Source of the DNA: CAYVTD01 sp964454445
GTDB taxonomy: Bacteria > Bacteroidota > Ignavibacteria > Kapaibacteriales > UBA2268
Direction: 5' to 3'
Assembly (NCBI GenBank): GCA_964454445.1
Contig: CAYVTD010000002.1
Coordinates: 1-64,000, forward strand
Length of the DNA: 64,000 nt
Under the pieces are notes generated by a model, which was given only the letters and a program-made list of their open reading frames with translations, was not told where the DNA came from and made no database searches. Below, one piece after another: positions 1-8,913 of the stretch (positions are counted from its first letter, which is position 1; each line of letters begins with the position of its first letter). The translations under genes and the position numbers were made by a program.

Positions 1-360
1 CAAAATATGAATAATGAACTCCCAGGCTTATTCTTTTCAGATTATATGCGCAATTTTGTTAATCAAGGAGGGGGTATCCAGTTTGGAATGGGAGGTTCTA
101 TACACGTTGCTAACAGGGACTGTATGCCAAGCGGACATACAATGATGACATTGATTAACCTGTTCCTTGTCTTTAAAAATAAAGCATTGCAAAGATGGTT
201 GCAATTAATTATTGGGATTGGATTGATTATTTCTACTGTGTACTTAAGATATCATTACGTGGTTGATTTATTTGCAGGAGCATTTTTTGCAGTTCTTGTA
301 ATACTTATTGAGCCAAAATGCAGACTTTTCTTTAAAAAAATTGGATTTAAAAATGCTTAG
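1..360 (+). CDS. PAP2-superfamily phosphatase / phosphotransferase, C-terminal part
   Basis: The reading frame is open to the left edge of the window, so the N-terminus lies outside it; the first visible ATG is at 7. The last 117 residues hold two of the three PAP2 active-site motifs: PSGHT (C2), and the YLRYHYVVDLFAG segment (C3), whose His and Asp would complete the active site. Predicted membrane helices surround both. The C3 motif reads S-T-V-Y-L-R-Y-H rather than S-R-x5-H. By family knowledge this resembles the Aur1/Ipt1-like (PAP2_3) branch that acts on lipid phosphates or sphingolipid head groups. The substrate is not known. It likely sits in the inner membrane with the active site facing the periplasm. 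Confidence 0.8.
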   Translation, partial: QNMNNELPGLFFSDYMRNFVNQGGGIQFGMGGSIHVANRDCMPSGHTMMTLINLFLVFKNKALQRWLQLIIGIGLIISTVYLRYHYVVDLFAGAFFAVLVILIEPKCRLFFKKIGFKNA

Positions 361-411
361 TTTTATTCCCTATTAACAAAAAGTTTTGTTGGATTGATTT
401 AAGGAAAAATT

Positions 412-714
412 ATGTTAAAGCACATTGTTATGTTCAGGTTTAAAGAAGAAGCCCAAAATTCTACAAAATCCGAAAATATGGGAATTGTTAAAGATTTGTT
501 AATGAATTTACCTAAACAAATTGAGCAAATAAGAGAATATGAAATTGGGATAAATTGTAGCTTTTCTCCAACTGCTTACAATATGGTTTTAATATCTGCC
601 TTCGATGATGAAAATAGCCTGAATATTTATCGCAAACATCCAGCACACTTAAGTGTCTTGAACACAATAAACAATGTATGCTCCGAGCTTGCAGTTGTTG
701 ATTATTATATATAA
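412..714 (+). CDS. Dabb (stress-responsive A/B barrel) domain protein
   Basis: A 100-residue single-domain protein. It opens with the typical MLKHIVMFRFK strand and has the conserved YRKHPAHLSVL segment near residue 80, both hallmarks of the Dabb ferredoxin-like alpha/beta barrel family. Members form dimers; some are stress-induced and some bind or cyclise small molecules, but most bacterial members have no assigned role. No signal peptide or membrane segment is visible, so it should be cytoplasmic. It lies 51 bases after the PAP2 gene and could be cotranscribed with it. Family assignment is firm; function is unknown. Confidence 0.8.
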   Translation: MLKHIVMFRFKEEAQNSTKSENMGIVKDLLMNLPKQIEQIREYEIGINCSFSPTAYNMVLISAFDDENSLNIYRKHPAHLSVLNTINNVCSELAVVDYYI

Positions 715-808
715 AAAATATCTTTTTAGTGTTTTTTGAAACATATTCCATAGTATTTACGTAGCATTCAATAAAAAGCATTGTTAATCACTTGAAAAGG
801 TAAAAATT

Positions 809-1771
809 ATGAACAAGCTATTTTTGCTAATTGGTCTTTTGTTTGCATTTGCTATCGTGCCGCTTTTATCCCAAGAAGACAAACAAAATAAGAACTATTT
901 CCAAGATGATGAGCAAGTTAAGGATTTTCTTCAAGATGATGAGCAATTTTTTAAATTTGATGATGAAGAAAGCGATTTTTGGGATTGGCGAGGTGCTGAT
1001 GTTTTTAATTTCTTTTCGAGCGAAAAACCAACCATAGAATTCCTTTATGGGCAAAGCAATCTTTCTTTTTACAAAAACACTATTGCAAAGAATATTTCAA
1101 GTGTTCAATCGGGTGATATTCGCATTGGCTATACGAATAGTAATACTGTTATTGATGATAAAATAATATACAAGCATGAGTATAATTATTTTTTCCTGGG
1201 GAACAGTTCTACAAATAATATGAGTGCCAAACAAATTGGAAATGATTTGAAATCAGAAGCCTGGCGTTTTGGTTTTGGCTGGCAGAGCGGATATGGATAT
1301 AGCTTTATGAAAGGTGCTGGCTTGGTTTTGTATCACGGTAACGGTTTATCTTGGACAAATGTAGATTTCCAAGAAAAAAGAATTCCTTTACCAGATAAAA
1401 AAATAATTAATAGATTTGATGAATCCTTTCGATTTGGAGATTTTTTCGAGGCAGGAGCCAAGCTGCAACTATTTTCGCCACTTTCTTTGAATGTAGCTTA
1501 TGAAAAGAACATTGTTTTTGAGCGTCATTTGTTCTGGTATTGGGCTTTAAGCGAGATAATCGAATCCGCCGCAACCGGGATTGCTGACTCTTTCTCCCGT
1601 TTAGCTGTAAGAAGGTCTCCTGTCTTTGGTCCAATAATCGATTTTTTGCTTAAAAACGGCGTCTCTTACGGTCTTTTCGAATTAAGAAAGAAAAATATGA
1701 ATTGGCCCATTGAGACTGCTCCTCCGCTTATGTACGAAACCTATCGAGCAGGTGTTTCCTTTGCCTTTTAG
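809..1771 (+). CDS. Predicted outer-membrane or exported protein with acidic linker
   Basis: A 320-residue protein of no family I recognise. Residues 1-21 form a clear signal peptide ending near LLSQ. Next comes a strongly acidic stretch (about residues 22-57) with an imperfect tandem repeat built on FQDDEQ / LQDDEQ and ending in DFWDW. The rest is rich in aromatic-alternating beta strands (for example AWRFGFGWQSGYGYSF) and ends in Phe (VSFAF), which is typical of outer-membrane beta-barrels recognised by BamA. It is convergent with radA, 21 bases away. A similar acidic-then-FWDW segment occurs in the polyferredoxin gene at 9896-11068. Confidence 0.65.
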   Translation: MNKLFLLIGLLFAFAIVPLLSQEDKQNKNYFQDDEQVKDFLQDDEQFFKFDDEESDFWDWRGADVFNFFSSEKPTIEFLYGQSNLSFYKNTIAKNISSVQSGDIRIGYTNSNTVIDDKIIYKHEYNYFFLGNSSTNNMSAKQIGNDLKSEAWRFGFGWQSGYGYSFMKGAGLVLYHGNGLSWTNVDFQEKRIPLPDKKIINRFDESFRFGDFFEAGAKLQLFSPLSLNVAYEKNIVFERHLFWYWALSEIIESAATGIADSFSRLAVRRSPVFGPIIDFLLKNGVSYGLFELRKKNMNWPIETAPPLMYETYRAGVSFAF

Positions 1772-1792
1772 TGTTGATGGATAATGGTTTTC

Positions 1793-3142
1793 TTAATCAA
1801 AAAGCTCAGCAAAAGCTAATGATATACGTTCGACAGGCATTATTTTCATATTAAATGACTTTGAAATCTTTTTGCTGGCAGCCGACGAGACAAAAGCTCT
1901 TTTAAAGCCAAGTTTCTCGGCTTCCGAAAGTCGTTGCTCCATTGCAGAGACAGAGCGAACCTCGCCAGTAAGTCCAATTTCCCCAATTAACAGCGTATTC
2001 GAATCGATGGGTTTATCTCTAAGCGAGCTAACTAATGCCGCAGCAATACCCAAATCAACAGCGGGATCGTTTAAATAAATGCCACCAGCAACATTAACGA
2101 AAACATCCATCATACGAAACTTCTCACCAAGTCGTTTTTCGAGAACAGCCAATATCATATTGAGCCTTCTTAGGTCGAAACCTGTCGTAGTTCGCTGAGG
2201 AACAGCAAAACCAGTGGGGGAGACCAATGCTTGCACTTCTAGAAGTAATGGACGGGCGCCTTCCATTGCGGCAACAACAGCCACCCCACTATCTTCGGAT
2301 TTACGTTGAGCTAGAAAAATTTCTGAAGGATTAATGACTTCCTTCAATCCCTGCTCGCACATCTCGAAAATACCAATTTCGTTTGTAGAGCCATAGCGAT
2401 TTTTCAAAGCACGCAGTATTCTAAAAGAATATGTTTTATCTCCTTCGAATTGCAACACAGTATCGACCATGTGTTCGAGCAATTTCGGACCGGCTATCAT
2501 ACCATCTTTGGTAACATGTCCAATAATAAAAACAGGCTTGCCGCTCTTTTTGGCTGTATTCATCAATAATGCGGCACATTCGCGAACTTGAGCAATACTG
2601 CCTGGCGCTTGATCAACTTTATCCGTAAAAACCGACTGAATTGAATCGACTATCGCTAAATCATAATCAGAAGACAGTATTGCTGAGTTTATTATTTCAA
2701 TATTTGTTTCAGCTATAATGGATAAATCGTCGGGAATCCCATCTAAACGCTTTGCCCTAAATGCGATTTGTCTCAAAGATTCCTCGCCTGTTGCATAAAG
2801 TGGTTTGTAATTGCCGAACCCGCGGCACATTTGGAGCATTAAGGTTGATTTCCCAATTCCAGGATCACCTCCAACAAGAATTAACGAACCGGAAATGATA
2901 CCTCCACCGAGAACCCTGTCTAATTCCTTAATAGAAGTGGTGATGCGGATTTCACCATCAAGGGCAATATCTTTCAAAAAAACTGCATCGCTTTTTAATA
3001 GCTTTTTCGTAATTCTTTTTGATGTGGATACCTGGACATCTTCTACAAATGTATCCCAAGAACCGCAACTGTTGCATTTACCTTGCCATTTCGGAGAGCG
3101 GGCTCCGCAATTACTGCATACAAATTCTGTTTTTTGTTTCAT
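1793..3142 (-). CDS. radA: DNA repair protein RadA/Sms
   Basis: A 449-residue RadA, full length for the family. It has a C4 zinc finger at residues 9-26 (CSNC...CNSC), a RecA-like ATPase core with Walker A GGDPGIGKST at about 91-100, the RadA-specific KNRYG motif, and a C-terminal Lon-protease-like domain (residues about 290-449) that lacks the proteolytic Ser-Lys dyad in this family. RadA is a hexameric helicase that extends recombination intermediates together with RecA. The gene is monocistronic here, convergent with the exported-protein gene to its left and divergent from the DinB-like gene. Confidence 0.97.
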   Translation of the reverse strand: MKQKTEFVCSNCGARSPKWQGKCNSCGSWDTFVEDVQVSTSKRITKKLLKSDAVFLKDIALDGEIRITTSIKELDRVLGGGIISGSLILVGGDPGIGKSTLMLQMCRGFGNYKPLYATGEESLRQIAFRAKRLDGIPDDLSIIAETNIEIINSAILSSDYDLAIVDSIQSVFTDKVDQAPGSIAQVRECAALLMNTAKKSGKPVFIIGHVTKDGMIAGPKLLEHMVDTVLQFEGDKTYSFRILRALKNRYGSTNEIGIFEMCEQGLKEVINPSEIFLAQRKSEDSGVAVVAAMEGARPLLLEVQALVSPTGFAVPQRTTTGFDLRRLNMILAVLEKRLGEKFRMMDVFVNVAGGIYLNDPAVDLGIAAALVSSLRDKPIDSNTLLIGEIGLTGEVRSVSAMEQRLSEAEKLGFKRAFVSSAASKKISKSFNMKIMPVERISLAFAELFD

Positions 3143-3222
3143 AATTTTTTTTCAAGTATAACGTTTATTAACATTCAATTTAATAAAAAAATAATTAATC
3201 ACTTAGAAGATTGGAGAAAAAT

Positions 3223-3723
3223 ATGTATTGCACAGTTGAAGCATTCTTAGCTGATTGGGAACAAGAAAACGAAAGCACGCTAAAAGTTTTTAACACTTTT
3301 ACTGATGAATCATTAAATCAAAAAGTATATTCCGGAGGAAGAACTCTTGGAAGAATCGCTTGGCATATCGTTCAAACCATAGCAGAAATGATGAACCATA
3401 CCGGACTCGATGTTAAGGCACCTTCCGAAGAAGCTCCAGTTCCAAGCAGTGCCTCATTAATTGCCGAAGCATATAAAAATGCTGCTGCCTCGCTAGCCTC
3501 CGAATTAAAAAGTAAATGGATAAACGGTATTCTTGACGATGAAATTGAGGTATATGGCACTGTTTGGACAAGAAAATTAATCCTTGTGGGCTTAATTAAA
3601 CACGAAATACACCATCGTGGACAACTAACCATTTTAATGCGCCAAGCAGGACTTCCCGTACCAGGCGTTTATGGACCGTCAAAAGAAGAATGGGAACAAT
3701 ATGGCAGTCCGACTGCTGAATAG
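3223..3723 (+). CDS. DinB-like / damage-inducible four-helix-bundle protein
   Basis: A 166-residue protein of the DinB/YfiT-like fold, a four-helix bundle that binds a divalent metal through three histidines. The candidate ligands are the His in AWHIVQ (about residue 48) and the HEIHHRGQL segment (about 129-137). Family members include metal-dependent thiol transferases, but most are uncharacterised. I chose ATG 3223 because GGAG at 3213-3216 lies 6 bases upstream; an in-frame TTG at 3211 overlaps that ribosome-binding site and is unlikely to be the start. It is divergent from radA, which fits a DNA-damage or stress role but does not prove one. Confidence 0.85.
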   Translation: MYCTVEAFLADWEQENESTLKVFNTFTDESLNQKVYSGGRTLGRIAWHIVQTIAEMMNHTGLDVKAPSEEAPVPSSASLIAEAYKNAAASLASELKSKWINGILDDEIEVYGTVWTRKLILVGLIKHEIHHRGQLTILMRQAGLPVPGVYGPSKEEWEQYGSPTAE

Positions 3724-3811
3724 TAGATTTTTGGCTAGATCAAAAAAAGTTTGTAGTTTTGATTATTGAATTTTTAACAATTTTTTAAGTATGTTTTAAA
3801 AAAGGTAAGTA

Positions 3812-5164
3812 ATGAGTTCTATATATCAATCTTTTGTTTATATTGAAGATTTAGGCAAGCATGTTGGCGAGGAAGTAACGCTCCGAGGCTGGCTATACAA
3901 CAAACGTGACAAAGGAAAATTACAATTTCTTATTTTACGCGATGGAACGGGAATTTGCCAATGTGTTGTTTTCCAAAGTAATGTGTCGGAAGAGGTGTTT
4001 GAAAGTGCTAAAACTCTCACTCAGGAGTCCTCTTTTTCAATAACTGGAAAAGTTGTGGCTACCGATAAGGCTCCAGGAGGCTTTGAATTAGATGCTAATA
4101 ATATTAAAATTTATCATTTAACAAACGATTATCCGATAACCCCCAAGGAACACGGCGAGCATTTTTTAATCGAGCATCGCCATCTTTGGCTTCGTTCGTC
4201 GAGGCAACACGCAATAATGCGCGTTCGTGCCGCCGTAATCAAGGCAATACGTGATTTCTTCGATGGGAATGGCTTTAAATTGATGGATTCACCAATCTTA
4301 ACTCCAAATGCTTGCGAGGGGACTTCCACACTTTTTGAAACGGATTATTTTGACTTAGGTAAGGCTTACCTTTCGCAGTCAGGGCAGCTTTATGCAGAAG
4401 CTTCGGCGATGGCCTTAGGCAAAGTTTACACTTTTGGTCCGACTTTTAGGGCTGAAAGGTCGAAAACAAGAAAGCATTTGACCGAATTTTGGATGGTCGA
4501 GCCTGAAATGCCTTTCTTTGATATAGATGACAATATGGATTTGGCTGAAGATATGATAGAATACATAGTCCAGTTTGTCCTAAAAACCTGCAAAAAAGAA
4601 CTTGACACTCTCGAAAGAGATACTTCCAAACTCGAACTTGTAAAACGACCTTTCTATAGAATGAGTTATACTGAAGCAGTCGATTGGCTTATTGCCAATA
4701 AGATACCTCTAAAGAAAAAAATCGATGGGCAAGATGTCGATATTTTCCCATTTCCCTGGGGAGAAGATTTCGGAACGGTACAGGAAGAAGCAATAATGGA
4801 ACAATTCGACAAGCCGTGCATTATCCACCGTTACCCAACCGAAGTAAAAGCATTTTATATGAAACGAGATCCAGAAAACGATAAGTTAGTTCTTGCAATG
4901 GATATGCTCGGACCAGAAAAAGCTGGTGAATTAATCGGCGGAAGCCAGCGTGAAGACAACCACGACCTCTTATTGGAAAGAATTAAACATCACGAACTCC
5001 CCGTCGAGGAGTTCCAATGGTATTTAGACTTGCGAAAATTTGGCTCTGTACCTCATAGCGGGTTCGGATTGGGTGTGGAACGCACCGTAAAATGGCTATC
5101 AGGTGCATCGCACATACGGGAAGTTATTCCATTTCCTCGAATGATTTACAGGATAGTCCCATAA
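3812..5164 (+). CDS. asnS: Asparaginyl-tRNA synthetase
   Basis: A 450-residue class IIb synthetase charging tRNA-Asn. The N-terminal OB-fold anticodon-binding domain covers about residues 10-110 (VTLRGWLYNKRDKGKLQFL). The catalytic domain carries motif 2 (FRAERSKTRKHLTEFWMVE), the GGSQREDN segment and motif 3 (GFGLGVERTVKWLSG). Family features separate it from AspRS, and length is normal. dnaG begins 12 bases downstream, so the two are probably cotranscribed. Confidence 0.97.
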   Translation: MSSIYQSFVYIEDLGKHVGEEVTLRGWLYNKRDKGKLQFLILRDGTGICQCVVFQSNVSEEVFESAKTLTQESSFSITGKVVATDKAPGGFELDANNIKIYHLTNDYPITPKEHGEHFLIEHRHLWLRSSRQHAIMRVRAAVIKAIRDFFDGNGFKLMDSPILTPNACEGTSTLFETDYFDLGKAYLSQSGQLYAEASAMALGKVYTFGPTFRAERSKTRKHLTEFWMVEPEMPFFDIDDNMDLAEDMIEYIVQFVLKTCKKELDTLERDTSKLELVKRPFYRMSYTEAVDWLIANKIPLKKKIDGQDVDIFPFPWGEDFGTVQEEAIMEQFDKPCIIHRYPTEVKAFYMKRDPENDKLVLAMDMLGPEKAGELIGGSQREDNHDLLLERIKHHELPVEEFQWYLDLRKFGSVPHSGFGLGVERTVKWLSGASHIREVIPFPRMIYRIVP

Positions 5165-5176
5165 TGTTGGTTGAAA

Positions 5177-7075
5177 ATGCCAATTTCAGATGAATTAAAA
5201 GAAAGAATACTTCGGGAAAGCGATATCGTTGATATTATTGGCGATTATGTGGACTTGAAGCGTCGAGGTTCTAATTTTTTAGGGCTATGCCCTTTCCATA
5301 ACGAAAAAACTCCATCTTTTACCGTTTCTCAAGAAAAAAATATATTCAAATGTTTTGGCTGTGGAAAAGCAGGCAATGCTGCAGGTTTTTTAATGGATTA
5401 TGCAGGTTTGTCGTTTCCCGAAGCTTTGAAAGAGTTAGCTAAAAAGAGCGGCATTCCTTTTGAAGAAGAAACCTTAACTCCAGAAAAAAAAGAACAACTC
5501 ACACGTCGGGATCTCGTCTTAGAGGCTTTAAGAAAAACAGCAGGGTATTATTCAAAGCTGTTAATGACACCTAGTGGTAAAAACATTCTCTCATATTATC
5601 GCAGACGCGGTTTTAATGAAGCAACTATCAAAGAATTTCAACTCGGTTGTGCTCCCGATTCCTGGGAAGAAATAAAAAATCGTTTTGGAAAAGACTTTAA
5701 CGAGGATATTTTGTTCGAAGCTGGTCTAATTGTCAAAAATGAGGATAAAAATTCAACGTATGATCGCTTTCGAAAACGGGCAATTTTTCCGATTCAAGAT
5801 GCTATGGGCAAGGTTATTGCCTTTGGAGCGCGAGCTTTGGACGATAATGATGGAGCCAAATATATAAACTCGCCGCAATCAATCGTTTACGACAAAAGTA
5901 ATTCTTTATATGGCTTTTATCAGGCGAAAAACGAAATAAGAACAAAAGGTTATGCTATTTTAACAGAAGGATATGCCGACGTAATTTCTTTGCACCAAGC
6001 CGGATTTAAAACTGCTGTGGCATCAAGTGGCACATCACTGACAAACGAGCAATTATTAATTTTAAAACGTATTTGCAAGCGTCTATTTTTTGTTTATGAC
6101 TCCGATTTCGCTGGCTTAAACGCTGCCAAACGTGGTTTGGAAATGGCGCTTGAGCAAGGTTATGAGGTTAGTATTGTTATTTTGCCCACTGGAGAAGACC
6201 CGGACAGTATTATCCGAAACAATGGAGAAAAGCTGTTTAAAAAATATCTTGATGAGGCAATGCAATTTGTTGATTTTATTTATTTATTCTATAAAAATAA
6301 TGGAAAGTTAGACACACCACTTGGAAAAACAGAAGCAATTCGTGAGACTATTAAATTAATCTCGAAAATTGCTGATAGACTCCAACACGATTTTTATATT
6401 AATAAAATATCTGAATTATACAAACTTAGCGGAGATCAATTAAAAGAAATCTATAAAGAGAAAGTTATTAGAGAGAAGCAAGCAAAAGCTAAAACAATAA
6501 AAACATTTACTAAAGATAATCAGACTAACATAACTACAAAGAACATAGAGCAAATACAAGCGAGGGCAGGATCTAATTTAAGCGAAATACTTCCAGAGGA
6601 AAGATATGTTTTTGAATTAATTATGAGCGATCCCGGTTCTTTAGATATTTTTAAGCAAAAATACTACCTTTCTGCTGAAATATTTACTAGCTCGAAAGCC
6701 AAAGAATTGTTTTTAAAACTTGACACAATGCACGAAGACGGGCTCGATCTGGCTGTGGATATATTTACTTGTGAAGATATAAAAGAAGATGAAAGAGATT
6801 TTTTATCCGGTTTCTGTATTGGGCGCGAAACTCCCAGCGAGTTATGGAAAAAATTTACCGATGGGGATGAGCTAATTAAAAACGACGAATCAATGTATCG
6901 CTATGTCATCCTCAAACCCCTTTTAAAAAATATCGAAAGTCGCATTAACACAATAAAGAATGATTTGCAAGGAATGCCCTACGAGCTTCAATCAAACAAT
7001 TTAGCAGAATTAAAAAGATTAATGAATAAAAAAGAAGAAATAAATAAAATTTTCTTAGAATTAAAGAAGTTATAA
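5177..7075 (+). CDS. dnaG: DNA primase DnaG
   Basis: A 632-residue primase that makes RNA primers for replication. It has the CHC2-type zinc-binding domain (CPFHNEKTPSF...CFGC, about residues 40-65), the catalytic core with Toprim motifs (ILTEGYADVISL and FVYDSDFAGLNAAKRG, about 260-320), and a C-terminal region for helicase binding. The start could be ATG 5177 or the in-frame TTG 5171 two codons earlier; neither has a strong ribosome-binding site and I prefer the ATG. It follows asnS closely, suggesting a translation/replication operon. Confidence 0.96.
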   Translation: MPISDELKERILRESDIVDIIGDYVDLKRRGSNFLGLCPFHNEKTPSFTVSQEKNIFKCFGCGKAGNAAGFLMDYAGLSFPEALKELAKKSGIPFEEETLTPEKKEQLTRRDLVLEALRKTAGYYSKLLMTPSGKNILSYYRRRGFNEATIKEFQLGCAPDSWEEIKNRFGKDFNEDILFEAGLIVKNEDKNSTYDRFRKRAIFPIQDAMGKVIAFGARALDDNDGAKYINSPQSIVYDKSNSLYGFYQAKNEIRTKGYAILTEGYADVISLHQAGFKTAVASSGTSLTNEQLLILKRICKRLFFVYDSDFAGLNAAKRGLEMALEQGYEVSIVILPTGEDPDSIIRNNGEKLFKKYLDEAMQFVDFIYLFYKNNGKLDTPLGKTEAIRETIKLISKIADRLQHDFYINKISELYKLSGDQLKEIYKEKVIREKQAKAKTIKTFTKDNQTNITTKNIEQIQARAGSNLSEILPEERYVFELIMSDPGSLDIFKQKYYLSAEIFTSSKAKELFLKLDTMHEDGLDLAVDIFTCEDIKEDERDFLSGFCIGRETPSELWKKFTDGDELIKNDESMYRYVILKPLLKNIESRINTIKNDLQGMPYELQSNNLAELKRLMNKKEEINKIFLELKKL

Positions 7076-7134
7076 AGATAAAGTATTAATGATAGTTTTT
7101 TAAAAGTGAATAAACAAAAAAGTCGAGTAAGAAT

Positions 7135-7353
7135 ATGAAATTTGAATATTTTGACGAAACTGATACACTCTACATAGACATAAAAGATTCTAAAAGTGTC
7201 GTATCAAAAGAGATTTCTTCCGGAATAGTTCTAGATTTCGATGAATCTGGACACTTAACAGGTATTGAAATTGATAATGCAAAATCAGGAACAAACTTAT
7301 CAAAATTAGAAACCAAACACCTGCCCTTCACAAATCTAAATTTTGCCACATAG
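7135..7353 (+). CDS. DUF2283 domain protein
   Basis: A 72-residue protein that is almost entirely a DUF2283 domain: the MKFEYFDETDTLYIDI opening, then the GIVLDFDESGHLTGIEI hairpin, are characteristic. Such proteins often lie beside a small RelE/DUF4258-like toxin, but no such partner is visible on either side here. It sits between dnaG and the gdhA terminator. Probably cytoplasmic; function unknown. Confidence 0.8.
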   Translation: MKFEYFDETDTLYIDIKDSKSVVSKEISSGIVLDFDESGHLTGIEIDNAKSGTNLSKLETKHLPFTNLNFAT

Positions 7354-7382
7354 AATATTTGGTATAAAATCAGGGCAAAGAA

Positions 7383-7423
7383 TAAAAAAAGGCTGTCTAA
7401 AGAAAAAACTACTTCAGACAGCC
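7383..7423 (-). terminator. Rho-independent terminator of gdhA
   Basis: On the minus strand an 8-bp perfect stem (GGCTGTCT at 7391-7398 with AGACAGCC at 7416-7423, 17-base loop) is followed by a run of seven T (7384-7390 read on the minus strand). It lies 37 bases past the gdhA stop codon. Confidence 0.85.
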
Positions 7424-7459
7424 CAATAAAAAAGAAAATAAAACTAAATTACTTTAGGA

Positions 7460-8746
7460 TTATATCCAACCACGAAGTTTGCATGATTCGACAACCCTTG
7501 AAATAGAAATCAAATAAGCAGCGTCGCGCATATAAACACCCTTTTTATTGGCAACATCAGAAACAGCATGATAAGCTGATGTCATCTTATCATCTAATTT
7601 CTGAAGGACTTCATCTTTGGGCCAGAAATAGTTCATATTACATTGGACTTGCTCGAAATAAGAACAAGTAACGCCGCCAGCATTAGCTAAAAAGTCGGGA
7701 ACTAACCAAATTCCTTTTTTCTTGATAATTTCATCTGCTTCGGGAGTTGTAGGCCCATTAGCACCTTCGCAAATCACTTTTACAGTATCTTTTATTAGAG
7801 GAGCGGTGTCGGCATTGATCTGGTTTTCTAAAGCTGCTGGAACGAGGATATCGACTTCTTGCTCAATCCAGGCATTTCCTGGTAGAACTTCGTAGCCAAT
7901 TTCCACTGCTTTTTCTTTGTCAATTTCTTTGAAGCGGTTGGTAATCGACAATAACTCTTGTAAGTTGATGCCTGAAGCTTTTTTAAATGTATAAGATTTT
8001 TGTTCTTTTTGATTCCAGCAAGAAACGCAAATAGCCTTCCCGCCGTATTGTGTATAAAGATCGATGGCATATTGACTTACGTTACCAAAACCTTGGAATG
8101 AAGCAGTAGTTGATTTTACGTCGATTTTAAGTTCTTTTAATGCCTCTCGAAGACAATAAATTACACCATAACCGGTAGCTTCAGTTCTTCCAAGTGAGCC
8201 GCCAGAACCGACTGGTTTGCCTGTGATAAAGCCGGGAGCTTTGACACCGGTGATTTTTTCGTATTCGTCGAGCATCCAAAGCATGTGTTGCCCTGTGGTT
8301 AAAACATCTGGGGCAGGTACGTCTTGCAATGGACCGACATTTTTTACCAATTGGCGAACCCAGCCGCGGCAAAGAGCTTCTTGCTCGCGCATCGAAAGAT
8401 TCTGTGGGTCGCAAATTATGCCGCCTTTACCACCTCCGAGAGGGATATCGACAACGGCAGTTTTCCAAGTCATCCACATTGCCAAGGCACAAACTGTATC
8501 TGCTGTTTCGTGGGGATGGAAACGGACTCCGCCTTTGCATGGTCCGCGAGCGTCGTTGTGCTGCACGCGAAAGCCGCGAAACACTTTGTAAGAGCCATCG
8601 TCCATACGTATTGGAATAGTAAAATGATATTCTCTGCTGGGGTTGCGCAATAAATCGCATGTTGCTTGATCCAAGTTCAGCTTTGCAGCTATCGCATCGA
8701 ATTGCTGCTGCGCCATCTGAAAAGGATTGAATGATCCTGTAGCCAT
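7460..8746 (-). CDS. gdhA: Glutamate dehydrogenase (Glu/Leu/Phe/Val family)
   Basis: A 428-residue enzyme interconverting glutamate and 2-oxoglutarate plus ammonia. The glutamate-binding region contains GPCKGGVRFHP and the catalytic-lysine segment PLGGGKGGI; the C-terminal half is a Rossmann domain (FQGFGNVSQYA). The start is ATG 8746: an AAGGAG ribosome-binding site lies just upstream (8755-8760 on the complement), and an in-frame upstream ATG at 8788 would only add 14 non-conserved residues. The cofactor (NAD or NADP) cannot be read with confidence. It is a single-gene unit with its own terminator. Long spurious reading frames on both strands inside it suggest a richer GC and stronger codon bias than its neighbours. 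Confidence 0.95.
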   Translation of the reverse strand: MATGSFNPFQMAQQQFDAIAAKLNLDQATCDLLRNPSREYHFTIPIRMDDGSYKVFRGFRVQHNDARGPCKGGVRFHPHETADTVCALAMWMTWKTAVVDIPLGGGKGGIICDPQNLSMREQEALCRGWVRQLVKNVGPLQDVPAPDVLTTGQHMLWMLDEYEKITGVKAPGFITGKPVGSGGSLGRTEATGYGVIYCLREALKELKIDVKSTTASFQGFGNVSQYAIDLYTQYGGKAICVSCWNQKEQKSYTFKKASGINLQELLSITNRFKEIDKEKAVEIGYEVLPGNAWIEQEVDILVPAALENQINADTAPLIKDTVKVICEGANGPTTPEADEIIKKKGIWLVPDFLANAGGVTCSYFEQVQCNMNYFWPKDEVLQKLDDKMTSAYHAVSDVANKKGVYMRDAAYLISISRVVESCKLRGWI

Positions 8747-8913
8747 TAATACTTCTCCTTTAATAAAAATTAATGTGGGACAAACCACAAAAAGAATGCC
8801 CCAAAAATTACTTACTTACTAAATGCAAATTAAGAAAAATAACTTATATAAAATAAAAAAGTTTAGCAAATATTTATTTTTTGGAAAATGTATGTTGGAT
8901 TGTTACTAAATTT

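Noticed and set aside
512..781. 89-codon minus-strand frame opposite the Dabb gene
   Set aside because: Antisense shadow of a recognised family member.
7135..7353. DUF2283 gene as half of a toxin-antitoxin pair
   Set aside because: No small toxin-like gene is found on either side within the gaps to dnaG and gdhA.
8217..8653. Overlapping plus-strand reading frames of 96-124 codons opposite gdhA
   Set aside because: They lie wholly antisense to a certain gene, have no recognisable domains, and are explained by the GC-richer codon use of gdhA.
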